Below, piece by piece: positions 1-9,326 of a stretch of DNA of 64,000 nucleotides. This stretch comes from Candidatus Polarisedimenticolia bacterium (GTDB taxonomy: Bacteria; Acidobacteriota; Polarisedimenticolia; Gp22-AA2; AA152). The translations under genes were made by a program, and so were the position numbers. How positions within the stretch are numbered: the stretch's first letter is position 1; each line of letters begins with the position of its first letter. Where the stretch lies: the NCBI GenBank assembly GCA_036004685.1, contig DASYRE010000054.1, positions 145,519 to 209,518 of the forward strand. The letters are read 5' to 3'. The notes below the pieces were generated by a model that saw nothing but the letters and a program-made list of their open reading frames with translations, did no database searches and was not told where the DNA came from.

Positions 1-46
1 GGCCCCTCCGAGAGGCCGCCGGCGCGCCCGCCGGGCGCCCGGTCAT
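1..46 (-). CDS. Start of a gene running off the left edge
   Basis: Only the first 15 codons are present (MTGRPAGAPAASRRG). The start is well supported: AAGGAGGAG lies 5 bases before the ATG, and the ATG overlaps the TGA stop of the preceding 86-codon gene in an ATGA junction, so the two are translationally coupled. Downstream of a TIGR02999-type ECF sigma factor this position is often held by a membrane serine/threonine kinase. That identity is inferred from context only; the visible residues carry no domain information. Confidence 0.5.
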   Translation of the reverse strand, partial: MTGRPAGAPAASRRG

Positions 47-303
47 GATCGCTCCTCCTTCTCGGGGAGAACGGCGGCGCGCCGCGCCGCTTTTTCGCGG
101 AGGCGGTTCAGGGCCTGTGACTCGAGGAAATCGCCGGCGCGATCGAGCGCCGCTAGCAGTGCCATCATCCGCTCCTTCAGGGCCGGCTCCCGCGCGCCGA
201 TCGCTTGGAGCCGGCAGGCTCGAAGATCCGCGGGAAGCTCCAGCATTTCGTCCAGCAATCCGCTGAGCCGGCGCCATTCTCGCGGGGTGATGTCGTCGTC
301 CAT
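43..303 (-). CDS. Small protein of the ECF sigma operon, resembling the N-terminal segment of sigma-linked Ser/Thr kinases
   Basis: An 86-residue protein that is helical and acidic at the N-terminus (MDDDITPREWRRLSGLLDEM) and Arg/Ala-rich at the C-terminus. Its pattern (W-x-R-L-x-x-L-x-D-E-x-L-E-L-P-x-x-x-R, then a stretch like ALKERMMALLAALDRAGDFL) resembles the leader segment found before the kinase domain of many Acidobacteria and Planctomycetes Ser/Thr kinases encoded next to ECF sigma factors. Here it is a separate ORF ending in an ATGA overlap with the next gene. It lies 170 bp downstream of the sigma factor on the same strand. A regulatory role with the sigma factor is inferred. The ribosome site before the ATG is weak. 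Confidence 0.6.
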   Translation of the reverse strand: MDDDITPREWRRLSGLLDEMLELPADLRACRLQAIGAREPALKERMMALLAALDRAGDFLESQALNRLREKAARRAAVLPEKEERS

Positions 304-473
304 GACGGCGGCGGGGCCTCATCGGATGGGAGTGATTTCCACAGCCATGCCCGGCCTCCGAGGGAATCCGGCTCATTCCGATCCACGGAAACGGAGGCCG
401 GGCGGGGCCAGGAAGGCGCACCGATTCGCGGCAAGGCGCGATCAGGCGGTCCGGCAGGGGCCGGGGGGAGCCC

Positions 474-1061
474 TTAGGGGCCGCCCTGCCGGCCGAGCTC
501 GTGATACAGGAAGGCTCGGGCCTTCTGCCAGTCGCGCTTGACGGTGCGGGGGGAGGTCTCGAGGATTTCGGCGCATTCCTCCACGGAAAGTCCAGCGTAG
601 AACCTCAATTCGACGAGCTTTCCCAGGCGGGGATCGAGCGCTTCGAGCTTCTTCAGCGCCTCGTCCACCCCCACCACCTCCTCGGCGACGGGGGAGGTGC
701 CTCCGAGATTCTCGTCGAGGGGGGCGGGCGGGACGTTGCCGCCGCGCTTGGCCGCCGCTTTCGAGCGGGCATGGTCCACCAGGATCTGCCGCATGACGCG
801 CGCGGCGAGGGCGAAGAAGTGGCCGCGGTCCCGTACGTTGACGCGGGAACCGTCGACCAGCTTGAGGTAGGCCTCGTGCACCAGGGCCGTGGTGTTGAGC
901 GTCGACTCGCCCGCGGGGCGCCAGATCTGGCGCCGGGCGAGAGCGCGCAGCTCATGATAAAGGAGGGTGAACAGGGCCTCGGCGGCCCGCGAGTCCCCGT
1001 CGCGCCAGGATATCAGAAGGCGCGTGACCTCTCCCTGGCCGGTGTCGTTCTCGTCATGCAT
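474..1061 (-). CDS. ECF-type RNA polymerase sigma factor (TIGR02999-like)
   Basis: A 195-residue sigma factor. Region 2 shows LVHEAYLKLVDG and the hallmark RGHFFALAARVMRQILVDHA. Region 4 near the C-terminus has the helix-turn-helix LSVEECAEILETSPRTVKRD. The 'ARSKAAAKRGG' linker and length are typical of the TIGR02999 subfamily common in Acidobacteria and Planctomycetes, which direct RNA polymerase to specialised promoters and are usually controlled by an adjacent kinase rather than a classical anti-sigma factor. It is transcribed with the two small downstream genes and is divergent from the TonB-dependent receptor, which could be one of its targets (inference). Confidence 0.9.
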   Translation of the reverse strand: MHDENDTGQGEVTRLLISWRDGDSRAAEALFTLLYHELRALARRQIWRPAGESTLNTTALVHEAYLKLVDGSRVNVRDRGHFFALAARVMRQILVDHARSKAAAKRGGNVPPAPLDENLGGTSPVAEEVVGVDEALKKLEALDPRLGKLVELRFYAGLSVEECAEILETSPRTVKRDWQKARAFLYHELGRQGGP

Positions 1062-1148
1062 CGCGATCCCGCAGCGTGGGTCGCCGGGCCCCCGATGCGC
1101 CGCATTCTATCCGGCGTCCGCCGCGACGATCAAGAGCCGAATCGTCTC

Positions 1149-1177
1149 TTGCGCGCCCCCGCGGATCGCCGTATCAT
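1149..1177 (+). promoter_or_regulatory. Candidate sigma70-type promoter for the TonB-dependent receptor
   Basis: TTGCGC and TATCAT are separated by exactly 17 bases in the divergent gap between the sigma factor and the receptor. Transcription would start near 1184, about 85 bases before the proposed TTG start codon. An ECF-dependent promoter in the same gap cannot be excluded. Confidence 0.4.
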
Positions 1178-1268
1178 TAAGTCAAGAAAACGTTTCGGGC
1201 TCGAAGCGTTCCAATCTGATCGGCGCGCACGCGGGAGAACGGTCCCTTTGGGCCGGGCAGGAAGTCGC

Positions 1269-4200
1269 TTGAGACAGGGTAAAGCTCGTTTCCGGGCCGC
1301 CAGCCTGACGCGCCGCGCCCTGATCCTCCTGGTGTGCCTCGGCGGGTCCTCGATCCTTTCGGGGCTGCGAGCCGCCACGACTTGCGAGATCCGTGGGACG
1401 GTCGTCGACGGCGACAGCCGGCCTCTCCCCGGGGTCGTCCTCGTCCTCCGCAACGACACGCTGGCCTCTCCGGAGCGCGGCACCGTCACCGACGCCGGCG
1501 GAAAGTTCCGTTTTGCCCTGCTGACCCCGGGCCCGGGGTACCGGCTGCGCGCCTCCCTGGCCGGATTCTCGACGATCGAATTCCGGGACATCGAGCTGTC
1601 GGCCGGGGAGGTCCATGCCGCCGACATCGTCCTGCGTCCCGAAGCGGAGCTGCGGGAGACGATCCGCGTGCAGGCCCAGGGTGACGTCGTCGATACCGAG
1701 CGCCCGACCACCTCCACCGTCTTCTCCTCCGAGCTCATCGCCGGGCTGCCGGTGCTGGGCCGGGACTATCAGGATATCCTGAGCCTCGCGCCGGGGGTCA
1801 CCGACGTGAACGACACGGGGAACCCCAACATTCACGGCGCCCGCGATACCGACATGGTCACCCTGGTGGACGGTGTGAGCACGACCGATCCCTTCACCGG
1901 CTACTACGGGCAGCAGCTCAACATCGAGTCGATCCAGGAGATCGAGATCATCACCTCGGGGGCCTCGGCCGAATTCAGCCGGGCCCAGGGAGGCTTCGCC
2001 AACGTCGTGACCAAGTCGGGGGGCAACGAGTTCCAGGCGACCTTCAAGATGTTCGTCCGGAGCCACCGGCTGGACGGCGACGGCGCGGGAATCGATCCCC
2101 CCGACGTGCAGGGGGGGATCGGGGAGGCGAAGGGCTTCCGGGACCTGCGCTTCACCGATCTCTATCCCTTCCTCTCGCTGTCGGGGGCGATCCGCAAGGA
2201 TCGACTCTGGTACTACTTGGCGAGCGAGTACATTCAGCAGGAGAACCCGGTCAACGCCGTGACCCAGGCGTTCGTCATCCCGACGCGCGGCTACCGCCAG
2301 TTCGTCAAGGCGACGGCGCAGCTCGCCGCCAGCCACAAGCTGGTCTTCTCGCTCAGCCTCGACCACACCCGGGACGACAATCTAGGAATCGACAGCCTGG
2401 TGAACACGGAATCGGGATATTCCTTCGAGCGCGGCGGCCCGACCTACACCCTCAAGGGGGAGTCGATCTTCGGGCCCCAGACGCTGCTGGAGTCGACCGT
2501 CTCCTGGTTCGACAACCGCTTCGCGCGGACGCCGACCCTGGATCCCGACACCAACCGCAACGGCATCCTGTACGTCGATCAGTTCCCCGAACTGGGAGGC
2601 AACCAGAACGGCCTCTTGGAGGTGTCCGAGCTGGACAGCGGCGAGGACTACGATCGCGACGCGGCCTACGATCTCTGGGAGGATTTCAATCACGACACGC
2701 TCCTGGAACGCGAGGAGGATCTCGACGGCGACGGGAGGCTCACGGACGCGGTAGCCTGCGAAGGGAAAAGCCACGAGGACGTGAACTGCAACGGCAGAAT
2801 CGATCGGGAAACGGATGCGAACCTGAACGGGAAGGCCGATCCCGAGGAGGACACGGGACTCGGGACCTTTTGCCAGGCATGGAACTGCCCTGAGAAGATC
2901 GTGCCGGGAACCGCCGGGAATGGCCGATTCGATTCCGAGGATCGGAACGGCAACGGCCTGCTCGACGTCGTGGGAGACTCCGGCTACACGCCGTACCCCT
3001 TCTGGAACGATCGCAACCACAACGGAATCCACGAGTATGGCGAATACCAGGCGCCGCTGCCTCCGGACCGGGGCTACCTGATCGACGTGGAGGGAAGGCA
3101 GAGCGGGCCGAACCCCTACGAGTATGCCGATCACCGGACGCGGCTGACCTGGCGCGAGGACCTCTCGGTCTACGTCCCGGAATTCTTCGGGACCCACGAC
3201 TTCAAGCTCGGCGCCGTCTACGAGCGGGAGGGCTTCGATCGGGACACCTGGCTGCGTCCCAGCTCCCAGATCCAGGGCCGTTCCTTCGGATCCGGCGGCC
3301 TGGCGCGCGAAACCCTGCTCACGGCGTTCATGGGAGTGCCGATCTTCGTGAACAACACGGCTGCGGGGAGCAACCTCGGCCTCTACCTCCAGGACACCTA
3401 CAAGCCTCTGCCGAACCTGACCTTCGGGCTGGGCCTCCGCTTCGACCGCGAGGATCTCACCTCCTTCGGTTTCACCTCGTTCGACCCTCACAAGGAACGC
3501 CGGATTTACAGCAACCTGATGGCCCTTACGGGCGTGGACTCCGACTTGTTCGACTCGATTAGCCCGAAGGGAATCGAGGTGGATCCTTTATATGCGAGCG
3601 ACGCGCAGGCCGCGCTCCAATTGTCGACCCTCCTGACCACCCTGAGAAGCCTCGCGCCCCGGCGGATGACGCGGCACAACGCCGACATCGAGGTCTTCGC
3701 CCCCGGGCTGGGCCCGGTGATCGGCAGAAGCGGGTCGCTGGCGAGCCTGCTGCAGCTCGGAGTCCGCCCCCGGACGCCGGAGGACATCCGCATCCAGAAC
3801 AACAACCTGGCGCCCCGCCTGAGCGTCACTTGGGATCCGCGCTCCGACGGGAAATCGAAGCTCTTCGCCTCGTGGAACCGCTATTACGACAAGCTCTTCC
3901 TGAACACCATGGTCCTCGAGGAGGGGCCGGACGAATTCACGCGGGTGTACACCTTCGACCCCGACGGCCTCACCATCCTGGGCGTCCCGAACGGGCAAGT
4001 GGGCCGCAGTGTCTCCCTATCCCCGCCGACCGCCTTCCAGATCGACCGCCGACTGCGGACCCCCTTCAGCGACGAGGTGACGGCCGGGTACCAGCGCGAG
4101 CTGGCGCCCGAGATCACTTTCTCGGTCACCTACGTGCGGCGGGACTACCGGGATCAGCTCCAGGACATCGACCTGAACCACCACGCGGTGCGCGATCCGG

Positions 4201-4934
4201 AAACGGGGAGGTACCTCGACCGCAACGGGACGGTCTGCGGCACGGCGACCTGCGCGCTCGACGGACTCCCCGATCTCTACGTGGAGAACTTCTTTCTGAA
4301 TCGGGTCTTCCGCCTGGGGAACTATAACCAGCAGACCTACCGCGGCTGGGAGCTGGAGATCGCCCGCCGGCTGAGCCGGAAATGGCAGATGAATGCCAAC
4401 TACACCTATTCGAAGAGCTGGGGAAACGCGGAGAGCTTCCTCTCGGACGTGGGCGACGATCCCACCCTGGCCGAGTTCGAGCCCGGGTTCCTGAGCTACG
4501 ATCAACGCCACGTCATCAAGCTGAGCGCCAAGACGAACCTGCCGCGGGACTGGCAGCTCGGCGGGATCGCGACCTGGGCCTCCGGGCTGCCCTACTCGAT
4601 GGTCCAGCTGCGGGACGCGTCCGACGACGTCGGGTACGTTCAGCAGAGGCTGCTCTACGGATCCATCGGCCCGAAGGGGCTGGAGAGTGAGCCGCGCAAC
4701 AACCACCGCAACCACGCCACCTACGATTTCAACGCCCGGCTGCAGAAGAGCTTCGTGATGGGGAGCGCCGCCGCTTCCGGTTTCTTCGAGGTCTTCAACA
4801 TTCTCAACAGCGACAGCCTGCGAGTGTTCGAGATCCAGCAGAGACAGGGGATCGCCGGCCGGGACATCAGGAAAATCATCGGGGAGCGGCGGTTCGGCCG
4901 CCGCTTCGAGTTCGGGGTGCAGCTCGACTTCTAG
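1269..4934 (+). CDS. TonB-dependent outer-membrane receptor with carboxypeptidase-regulatory-like N-terminal domain (Oar-like)
   Basis: About 1221 residues if translation starts at the TTG at 1269, which follows AGGAAG and gives a signal peptide (ALILLVCLGGSSILSGLRA). The frame is open back to 501, but that part lies antisense to the sigma factor and has no signal sequence. Domains in order are: a CarboxypepD_reg fold (TCEIRGTVVDGDSRPLPGVV), a plug region (STVFSSELIAGLPVLGRDYQ, then a segment ending IHGARDTDMVTLVDG), and a long beta-barrel ending in a terminal phenylalanine (FEFGVQLDF), as expected for BAM-dependent insertion. Oar-type receptors of Acidobacteria are thought to import polymers or large ligands; the substrate is unknown. 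An acidic DxDxNG-rich insert of about 170 residues interrupts the barrel. It converges with acs, only 3 bases away. Confidence 0.88.
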   Translation: MRQGKARFRAASLTRRALILLVCLGGSSILSGLRAATTCEIRGTVVDGDSRPLPGVVLVLRNDTLASPERGTVTDAGGKFRFALLTPGPGYRLRASLAGFSTIEFRDIELSAGEVHAADIVLRPEAELRETIRVQAQGDVVDTERPTTSTVFSSELIAGLPVLGRDYQDILSLAPGVTDVNDTGNPNIHGARDTDMVTLVDGVSTTDPFTGYYGQQLNIESIQEIEIITSGASAEFSRAQGGFANVVTKSGGNEFQATFKMFVRSHRLDGDGAGIDPPDVQGGIGEAKGFRDLRFTDLYPFLSLSGAIRKDRLWYYLASEYIQQENPVNAVTQAFVIPTRGYRQFVKATAQLAASHKLVFSLSLDHTRDDNLGIDSLVNTESGYSFERGGPTYTLKGESIFGPQTLLESTVSWFDNRFARTPTLDPDTNRNGILYVDQFPELGGNQNGLLEVSELDSGEDYDRDAAYDLWEDFNHDTLLEREEDLDGDGRLTDAVACEGKSHEDVNCNGRIDRETDANLNGKADPEEDTGLGTFCQAWNCPEKIVPGTAGNGRFDSEDRNGNGLLDVVGDSGYTPYPFWNDRNHNGIHEYGEYQAPLPPDRGYLIDVEGRQSGPNPYEYADHRTRLTWREDLSVYVPEFFGTHDFKLGAVYEREGFDRDTWLRPSSQIQGRSFGSGGLARETLLTAFMGVPIFVNNTAAGSNLGLYLQDTYKPLPNLTFGLGLRFDREDLTSFGFTSFDPHKERRIYSNLMALTGVDSDLFDSISPKGIEVDPLYASDAQAALQLSTLLTTLRSLAPRRMTRHNADIEVFAPGLGPVIGRSGSLASLLQLGVRPRTPEDIRIQNNNLAPRLSVTWDPRSDGKSKLFASWNRYYDKLFLNTMVLEEGPDEFTRVYTFDPDGLTILGVPNGQVGRSVSLSPPTAFQIDRRLRTPFSDEVTAGYQRELAPEITFSVTYVRRDYRDQLQDIDLNHHAVRDPETGRYLDRNGTVCGTATCALDGLPDLYVENFFLNRVFRLGNYNQQTYRGWELEIARRLSRKWQMNANYTYSKSWGNAESFLSDVGDDPTLAEFEPGFLSYDQRHVIKLSAKTNLPRDWQLGGIATWASGLPYSMVQLRDASDDVGYVQQRLLYGSIGPKGLESEPRNNHRNHATYDFNARLQKSFVMGSAAASGFFEVFNILNSDSLRVFEIQQRQGIAGRDIRKIIGERRFGRRFEFGVQLDF
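2541..3050 (+). repeat. Acidic calcium-loop-like repeats inside the receptor barrel
   Basis: The receptor here carries a series of short motifs of the form D-x-[DN]-x-[DN]-G followed by hydrophobic and acidic residues: DPDTNRNGI, GNQNGLLEVSE, DLDGDGRLTD, DVNCNGRIDRE, DANLNGKADPEED, DRNGNGLLD and DRNHNGIHEYGE. These resemble dockerin/EF-hand-type calcium loops or thrombospondin-3 repeats. They fall where an extracellular loop of the barrel is expected. Calcium binding is inferred from the motif only. Confidence 0.65.
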
Positions 4935-4937
4935 TGT

Positions 4938-6896
<1,959 letters not shown>

Positions 6897-6984
6897 AGGG
6901 TTCTCTCCGCTGAGCGTCCAAGGCGGGAAAGGCAGGATAGCCGCGCCGGCGGGGAGGGTCAAGAGGCGCCGGCAAAGCCTCGAG

Positions 6985-7013
6985 TTGCACCCGGCGGGAC
7001 CGTCCCCTACGAT
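6985..7013 (+). promoter_or_regulatory. Promoter placing transcription start at the thioesterase ATG
   Basis: TTGCAC and TACGAT are separated by exactly 17 bases. The -10 box ends 8 bases before the ATG at 7022, so the predicted start of transcription coincides with the start codon and the mRNA would be leaderless. No Shine-Dalgarno sequence is present before the ATG, which fits. Confidence 0.5.
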
Positions 7014-7021
7014 ACCGGGCC

Positions 7022-7420
7022 ATGAAAAAGCTTGCGGAGGCCACCACTCCGTTCAACGAAATGCTCGGAAGCCGCTGCACCCTGCGGGAGCCGGGACGGA
7101 CCCGCTACGAGCTGGAAGTCGGGCCGGATCACCTCAACAGGAGGGGAGTGGCGCACGGCGGCGTCGTGGCATCCCTCCTCGACACCGCGCTCGGCGCCGC
7201 GGTGGTCTCCGCCATCCGCCCCCGCGAGTGGACCGGCACGCTGGAGCTTTCGGTGCAGTTCCGGGAGCCCGTTTTCCCGGGCGTGATCGCCGCCGAGGGG
7301 AGAGTAGCCCGACGGGGCCGGAGCGTCGCCTTCGCGGAAGGAGAGATCCGTGATCCGCAGGGGAAGATCCTGGCGGTGGCCCACGGCGTCTGGACGATCT
7401 GGCCGAAAAAGCCGCGATGA
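7022..7420 (+). CDS. PaaI-family hotdog-fold thioesterase
   Basis: A 132-residue single-domain protein. The sequence [20 protein letters not shown] carries the HGG motif and helix that define PaaI/YbgC-like acyl-CoA thioesterases. These cytoplasmic enzymes hydrolyse aromatic or short acyl-CoA thioesters; the substrate cannot be told from sequence. Length matches the family. It has no ribosome-binding site and appears to be read from a leaderless transcript. It is divergent from acs, another acyl-CoA enzyme, with 125 bases between them. Confidence 0.85.
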   Translation: MKKLAEATTPFNEMLGSRCTLREPGRTRYELEVGPDHLNRRGVAHGGVVASLLDTALGAAVVSAIRPREWTGTLELSVQFREPVFPGVIAAEGRVARRGRSVAFAEGEIRDPQGKILAVAHGVWTIWPKKPR

Positions 7421-7444
7421 CCCGAAAACGAATGCTTTAGTGCC

Positions 7445-7771
7445 TCAGGTGGGCGGAAGCGTCGTCTCGAGGACCCGGATCTTGTCGCCGTAGAAGACGA
7501 AGAGGTCGCGCCCGAGAGCCGCCCGGTCGGGGGGGCCGCCCTCCACGCGGAAGGCGGCCAAGACCGATTTCCCGTCGGAGACCGCGGAGAGCAGTTCGAA
7601 TTTCGTGGTCGGGGGGAAGAGCTCGAACATCCTGACCACGCCCGAGCTGTGGTGCTCGACCCCGTTGTAGTCGATGATCAGGCTGTCGTCGGTGAACAGC
7701 GCCTCCAGCTCCTTGAGCTTTCTCTCCCCGAACAGGGTGTAATACTCCTTGACGCGATCTTCCAGCGACAC
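7445..7771 (-). CDS. NTF2-like (SnoaL-type) small protein
   Basis: A 108-residue protein with the NTF2-like fold pattern: an N-terminal helix pair (LEDRVKEYYTLFGERKLKEL), then EALFTDDSLIIDYNGVEHHS and a C-terminal beta-sheet. It starts at GTG with GGAGGAG seven bases upstream. NTF2-like single-domain proteins include isomerases, dehydratases and ligand-binding proteins; no catalytic set is clear, so I assign no reaction. It lies between the thioesterase and tRNA-Ser and convergent with the former. Confidence 0.65.
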   Translation of the reverse strand: MSLEDRVKEYYTLFGERKLKELEALFTDDSLIIDYNGVEHHSSGVVRMFELFPPTTKFELLSAVSDGKSVLAAFRVEGGPPDRAALGRDLFVFYGDKIRVLETTLPPT

Positions 7772-7808
7772 GCTGCGCTCCTCCGGGCTCCGGTCTTCAG
7801 GGGGAAAA

Positions 7809-7898
7809 TGGCGGAGAGAGTGGGATTCGAACCCACGGTGAGGTTACCCCCACACACGCTTTCCAAGCGTGCTCCTTAAGCCACTCGGACATCTCTCC
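7809..7898 (-). tRNA. tRNA-Ser (anticodon GGA)
   Basis: The minus strand folds as a class II tRNA. The acceptor stem is GGAGAGA/TCTCTCC, the anticodon stem CACGC/GCGTG encloses the loop TTGGAAA with anticodon GGA, there is a long variable arm, and the T-loop is GGTTCGAATCC. The 3' CCA is encoded. It reads UCC and UCU serine codons. Confidence 0.96.
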
Positions 7899-7961
7899 GC
7901 GCGGCGCGCCGTTGCATCGTAGCCGAAGCCACGGCGCCGGTTCAATCGTCGTCGATCGGAT

Positions 7962-8474
7962 CTATTTCCGGCGCTGGAACTCGAAGACCTCCGGCTTGCC
8001 CCCGCCCGGCCCGGTCCAGGTCCAGGCTTCCGCCAGGTGGTTGGCGTCCTCGAACGTCAGCGTCAGGGCGGACATGTGCCCCTCGTCGGGCCCCGCGAGA
8101 TTGGCGGCGTCGACGTAGGCGAAGGCCAGCTCCCGGGGGCTCGCGGAGGCCGCCTTGGCGCGCATCCGCGGCTGGTTGTTGGCCGCGCAGTAGTGCGTCA
8201 TCAGGATGCTGTCGCCGTCGGCGTGGTAGACGGTGACCATGTTCATGTCGCCGGGGGCGTCGAGCGTCTCGACCACGGCCGAGCCGGAAGAGGCCACCTT
8301 GTAGGTCACCTTGACCGGCTTTCCATCGCTCGTCTTCCCTTCCCACTCGCCCGCCAGGGCCTTCAGGCGATCGAATCCCGCCGGATCTTTCTTGGCGGGA
8401 CGGGCTTCCTCAGCTCCGGCGGCCGGGATCAGCGCCAGCGCCAAGACGGCGGCAAGCAGCAGGCTGGTCTTCAT
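7962..8474 (-). CDS. Secreted lipocalin-like (DUF1579-type) protein in the fluoride operon
   Basis: A 170-residue protein with a clear signal peptide (MKTSLLLAAVLALALIPAAG, cut near AEE). The mature part begins with a FDRLKALAGEWEGKTSDGKP segment and continues as a beta-rich domain with FAYVDAANL and WTWTGPGGGKPEVFEF, typical of DUF1579/lipocalin-like beta-barrels that bind small ligands. The start is set by GGGAGGA eight bases before the ATG; an open frame further upstream overlaps the DUF190 gene and is discarded. It lies 35 bases after DUF190 on the same strand and is probably co-transcribed. A role in fluoride stress is not established. Confidence 0.75.
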   Translation of the reverse strand: MKTSLLLAAVLALALIPAAGAEEARPAKKDPAGFDRLKALAGEWEGKTSDGKPVKVTYKVASSGSAVVETLDAPGDMNMVTVYHADGDSILMTHYCAANNQPRMRAKAASASPRELAFAYVDAANLAGPDEGHMSALTLTFEDANHLAEAWTWTGPGGGKPEVFEFQRRK

Positions 8475-8509
8475 CAAGATCGTCCTCCCTTGCACAAGGG
8501 TTCGGGTTC

Positions 8510-8845
8510 TCAAGAACCGCTGCGGTAAAAGCGAATCCGGACATTTTCCAGCGTCGCCAGCCCCTCGGGGATGGCCGCATCGATCACCGGCAGGAAGCTC
8601 TCGATCTTTTCCTGCGTATCCACGATTTCGACGATGAGCGGAAGATCCTCGGAAAGCCGGAGAATCTTCGCGGTGTGCAGGCGGCTGTGCGCCCCGTAAC
8701 CCTCGACGCCGCGAATCACGGTGGCGCCGGCCAATCCTTCCTGGCGCGCTCGGCGGACGATCCATTCGTAGAGCGGCATCCCGTCGTGCTTGTCACTCTC
8801 GCCGATGAAAATGCGCAGCAGCTGGCCTGCCTCGGGCAACATCAT
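8510..8845 (-). CDS. DUF190 family PII-like protein
   Basis: A 111-residue protein containing LRIFIGESDKHDGMPLYEWI and GATVIRGVEGYGAHSRLHTA, which define DUF190. DUF190 proteins have a PII-like fold and are repeatedly encoded with CrcB/Fluc fluoride channels, probably modulating them, though the ligand is not firmly known. It starts 10 bases after crcB on the same strand, so the two are translated from one message under the fluoride riboswitch. Confidence 0.88.
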   Translation of the reverse strand: MMLPEAGQLLRIFIGESDKHDGMPLYEWIVRRARQEGLAGATVIRGVEGYGAHSRLHTAKILRLSEDLPLIVEIVDTQEKIESFLPVIDAAIPEGLATLENVRIRFYRSGS

Positions 8846-8855
8846 CGCGGGTGCT

Positions 8856-9233
8856 CTAAAAGAGCCGGGAAAAGACGTGCCCGGCGAAGACCGCGCCGAT
8901 TCCCAGGAAGACCTGCAGGGCCACGTTGATCATCCCCGCCAGGGCCTGTCCGTCGCGCAGGAGCTGAAACGTCTCGTACCCGAACGACGAGAACGTCGTG
9001 AAGCCTCCCAGGATTCCGACGAGGACGAACAGCCTCGCCTCCGGACCGAGAACTCCACGCGTCTCGATGAGGCCGGCGAGAAATCCGATGGCGAGACATC
9101 CGGCCGCATTGATCGTCAGCGTCTCGTAGGGGAACAGCGCCCTCGCCGCCAGCCGGTTGAGCCATCCTCCCAGGAGGTAGCGCGCGGCGGACCCCAGGAA
9201 TCCGCCGCATCCTACCCAGAGCAGCTTCAGCAT
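8856..9233 (-). CDS. crcB: CrcB/Fluc fluoride ion channel
   Basis: A 125-residue membrane protein with four predicted transmembrane helices. It carries the family signatures LTINAAGCLAIGFLAG (the N of this helix lines the pore) and GGFTTFSSFGYETF, whose phenylalanines and central Na+ site form the dual-pore dimer. It exports fluoride passively across the inner membrane. AAGGAG precedes the ATG by 6 bases. A fluoride riboswitch lies immediately upstream and DUF190 immediately downstream, which makes the function very secure. Confidence 0.96.
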   Translation of the reverse strand: MLKLLWVGCGGFLGSAARYLLGGWLNRLAARALFPYETLTINAAGCLAIGFLAGLIETRGVLGPEARLFVLVGILGGFTTFSSFGYETFQLLRDGQALAGMINVALQVFLGIGAVFAGHVFSRLF

Positions 9234-9256
9234 GGAATCTCCTTGCCGAAAGGTTC

Positions 9257-9308
9257 CGAGTAGGAGTCATCAGCCGTCGTCCGGCGGTCATGGGCGGACT
9301 CCATCGCC
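9257..9308 (-). promoter_or_regulatory. Fluoride riboswitch (crcB motif)
   Basis: Read on the minus strand, the leader begins GGCGATGGAGTCCGCC and continues through a short GCCG/CGGC stem to CTGATGACTCCTAC. This matches the conserved crcB-motif RNA: the GGCGAUGG 5' segment, the hairpin and the 3' CUGAUGACUCCU strand that forms the pseudoknot. Its 3' end is about 25 bases before the crcB start codon. Fluoride binding is expected to switch on the channel operon. Confidence 0.93.
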
Positions 9309-9326
9309 GCGTCACGCGGAATGGTA

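Noticed and set aside
501..1268. Upstream open frame of the TonB-dependent receptor
   Set aside because: It runs antisense to the sigma factor, has no signal peptide and passes through the predicted promoter; the receptor starts near 1269.
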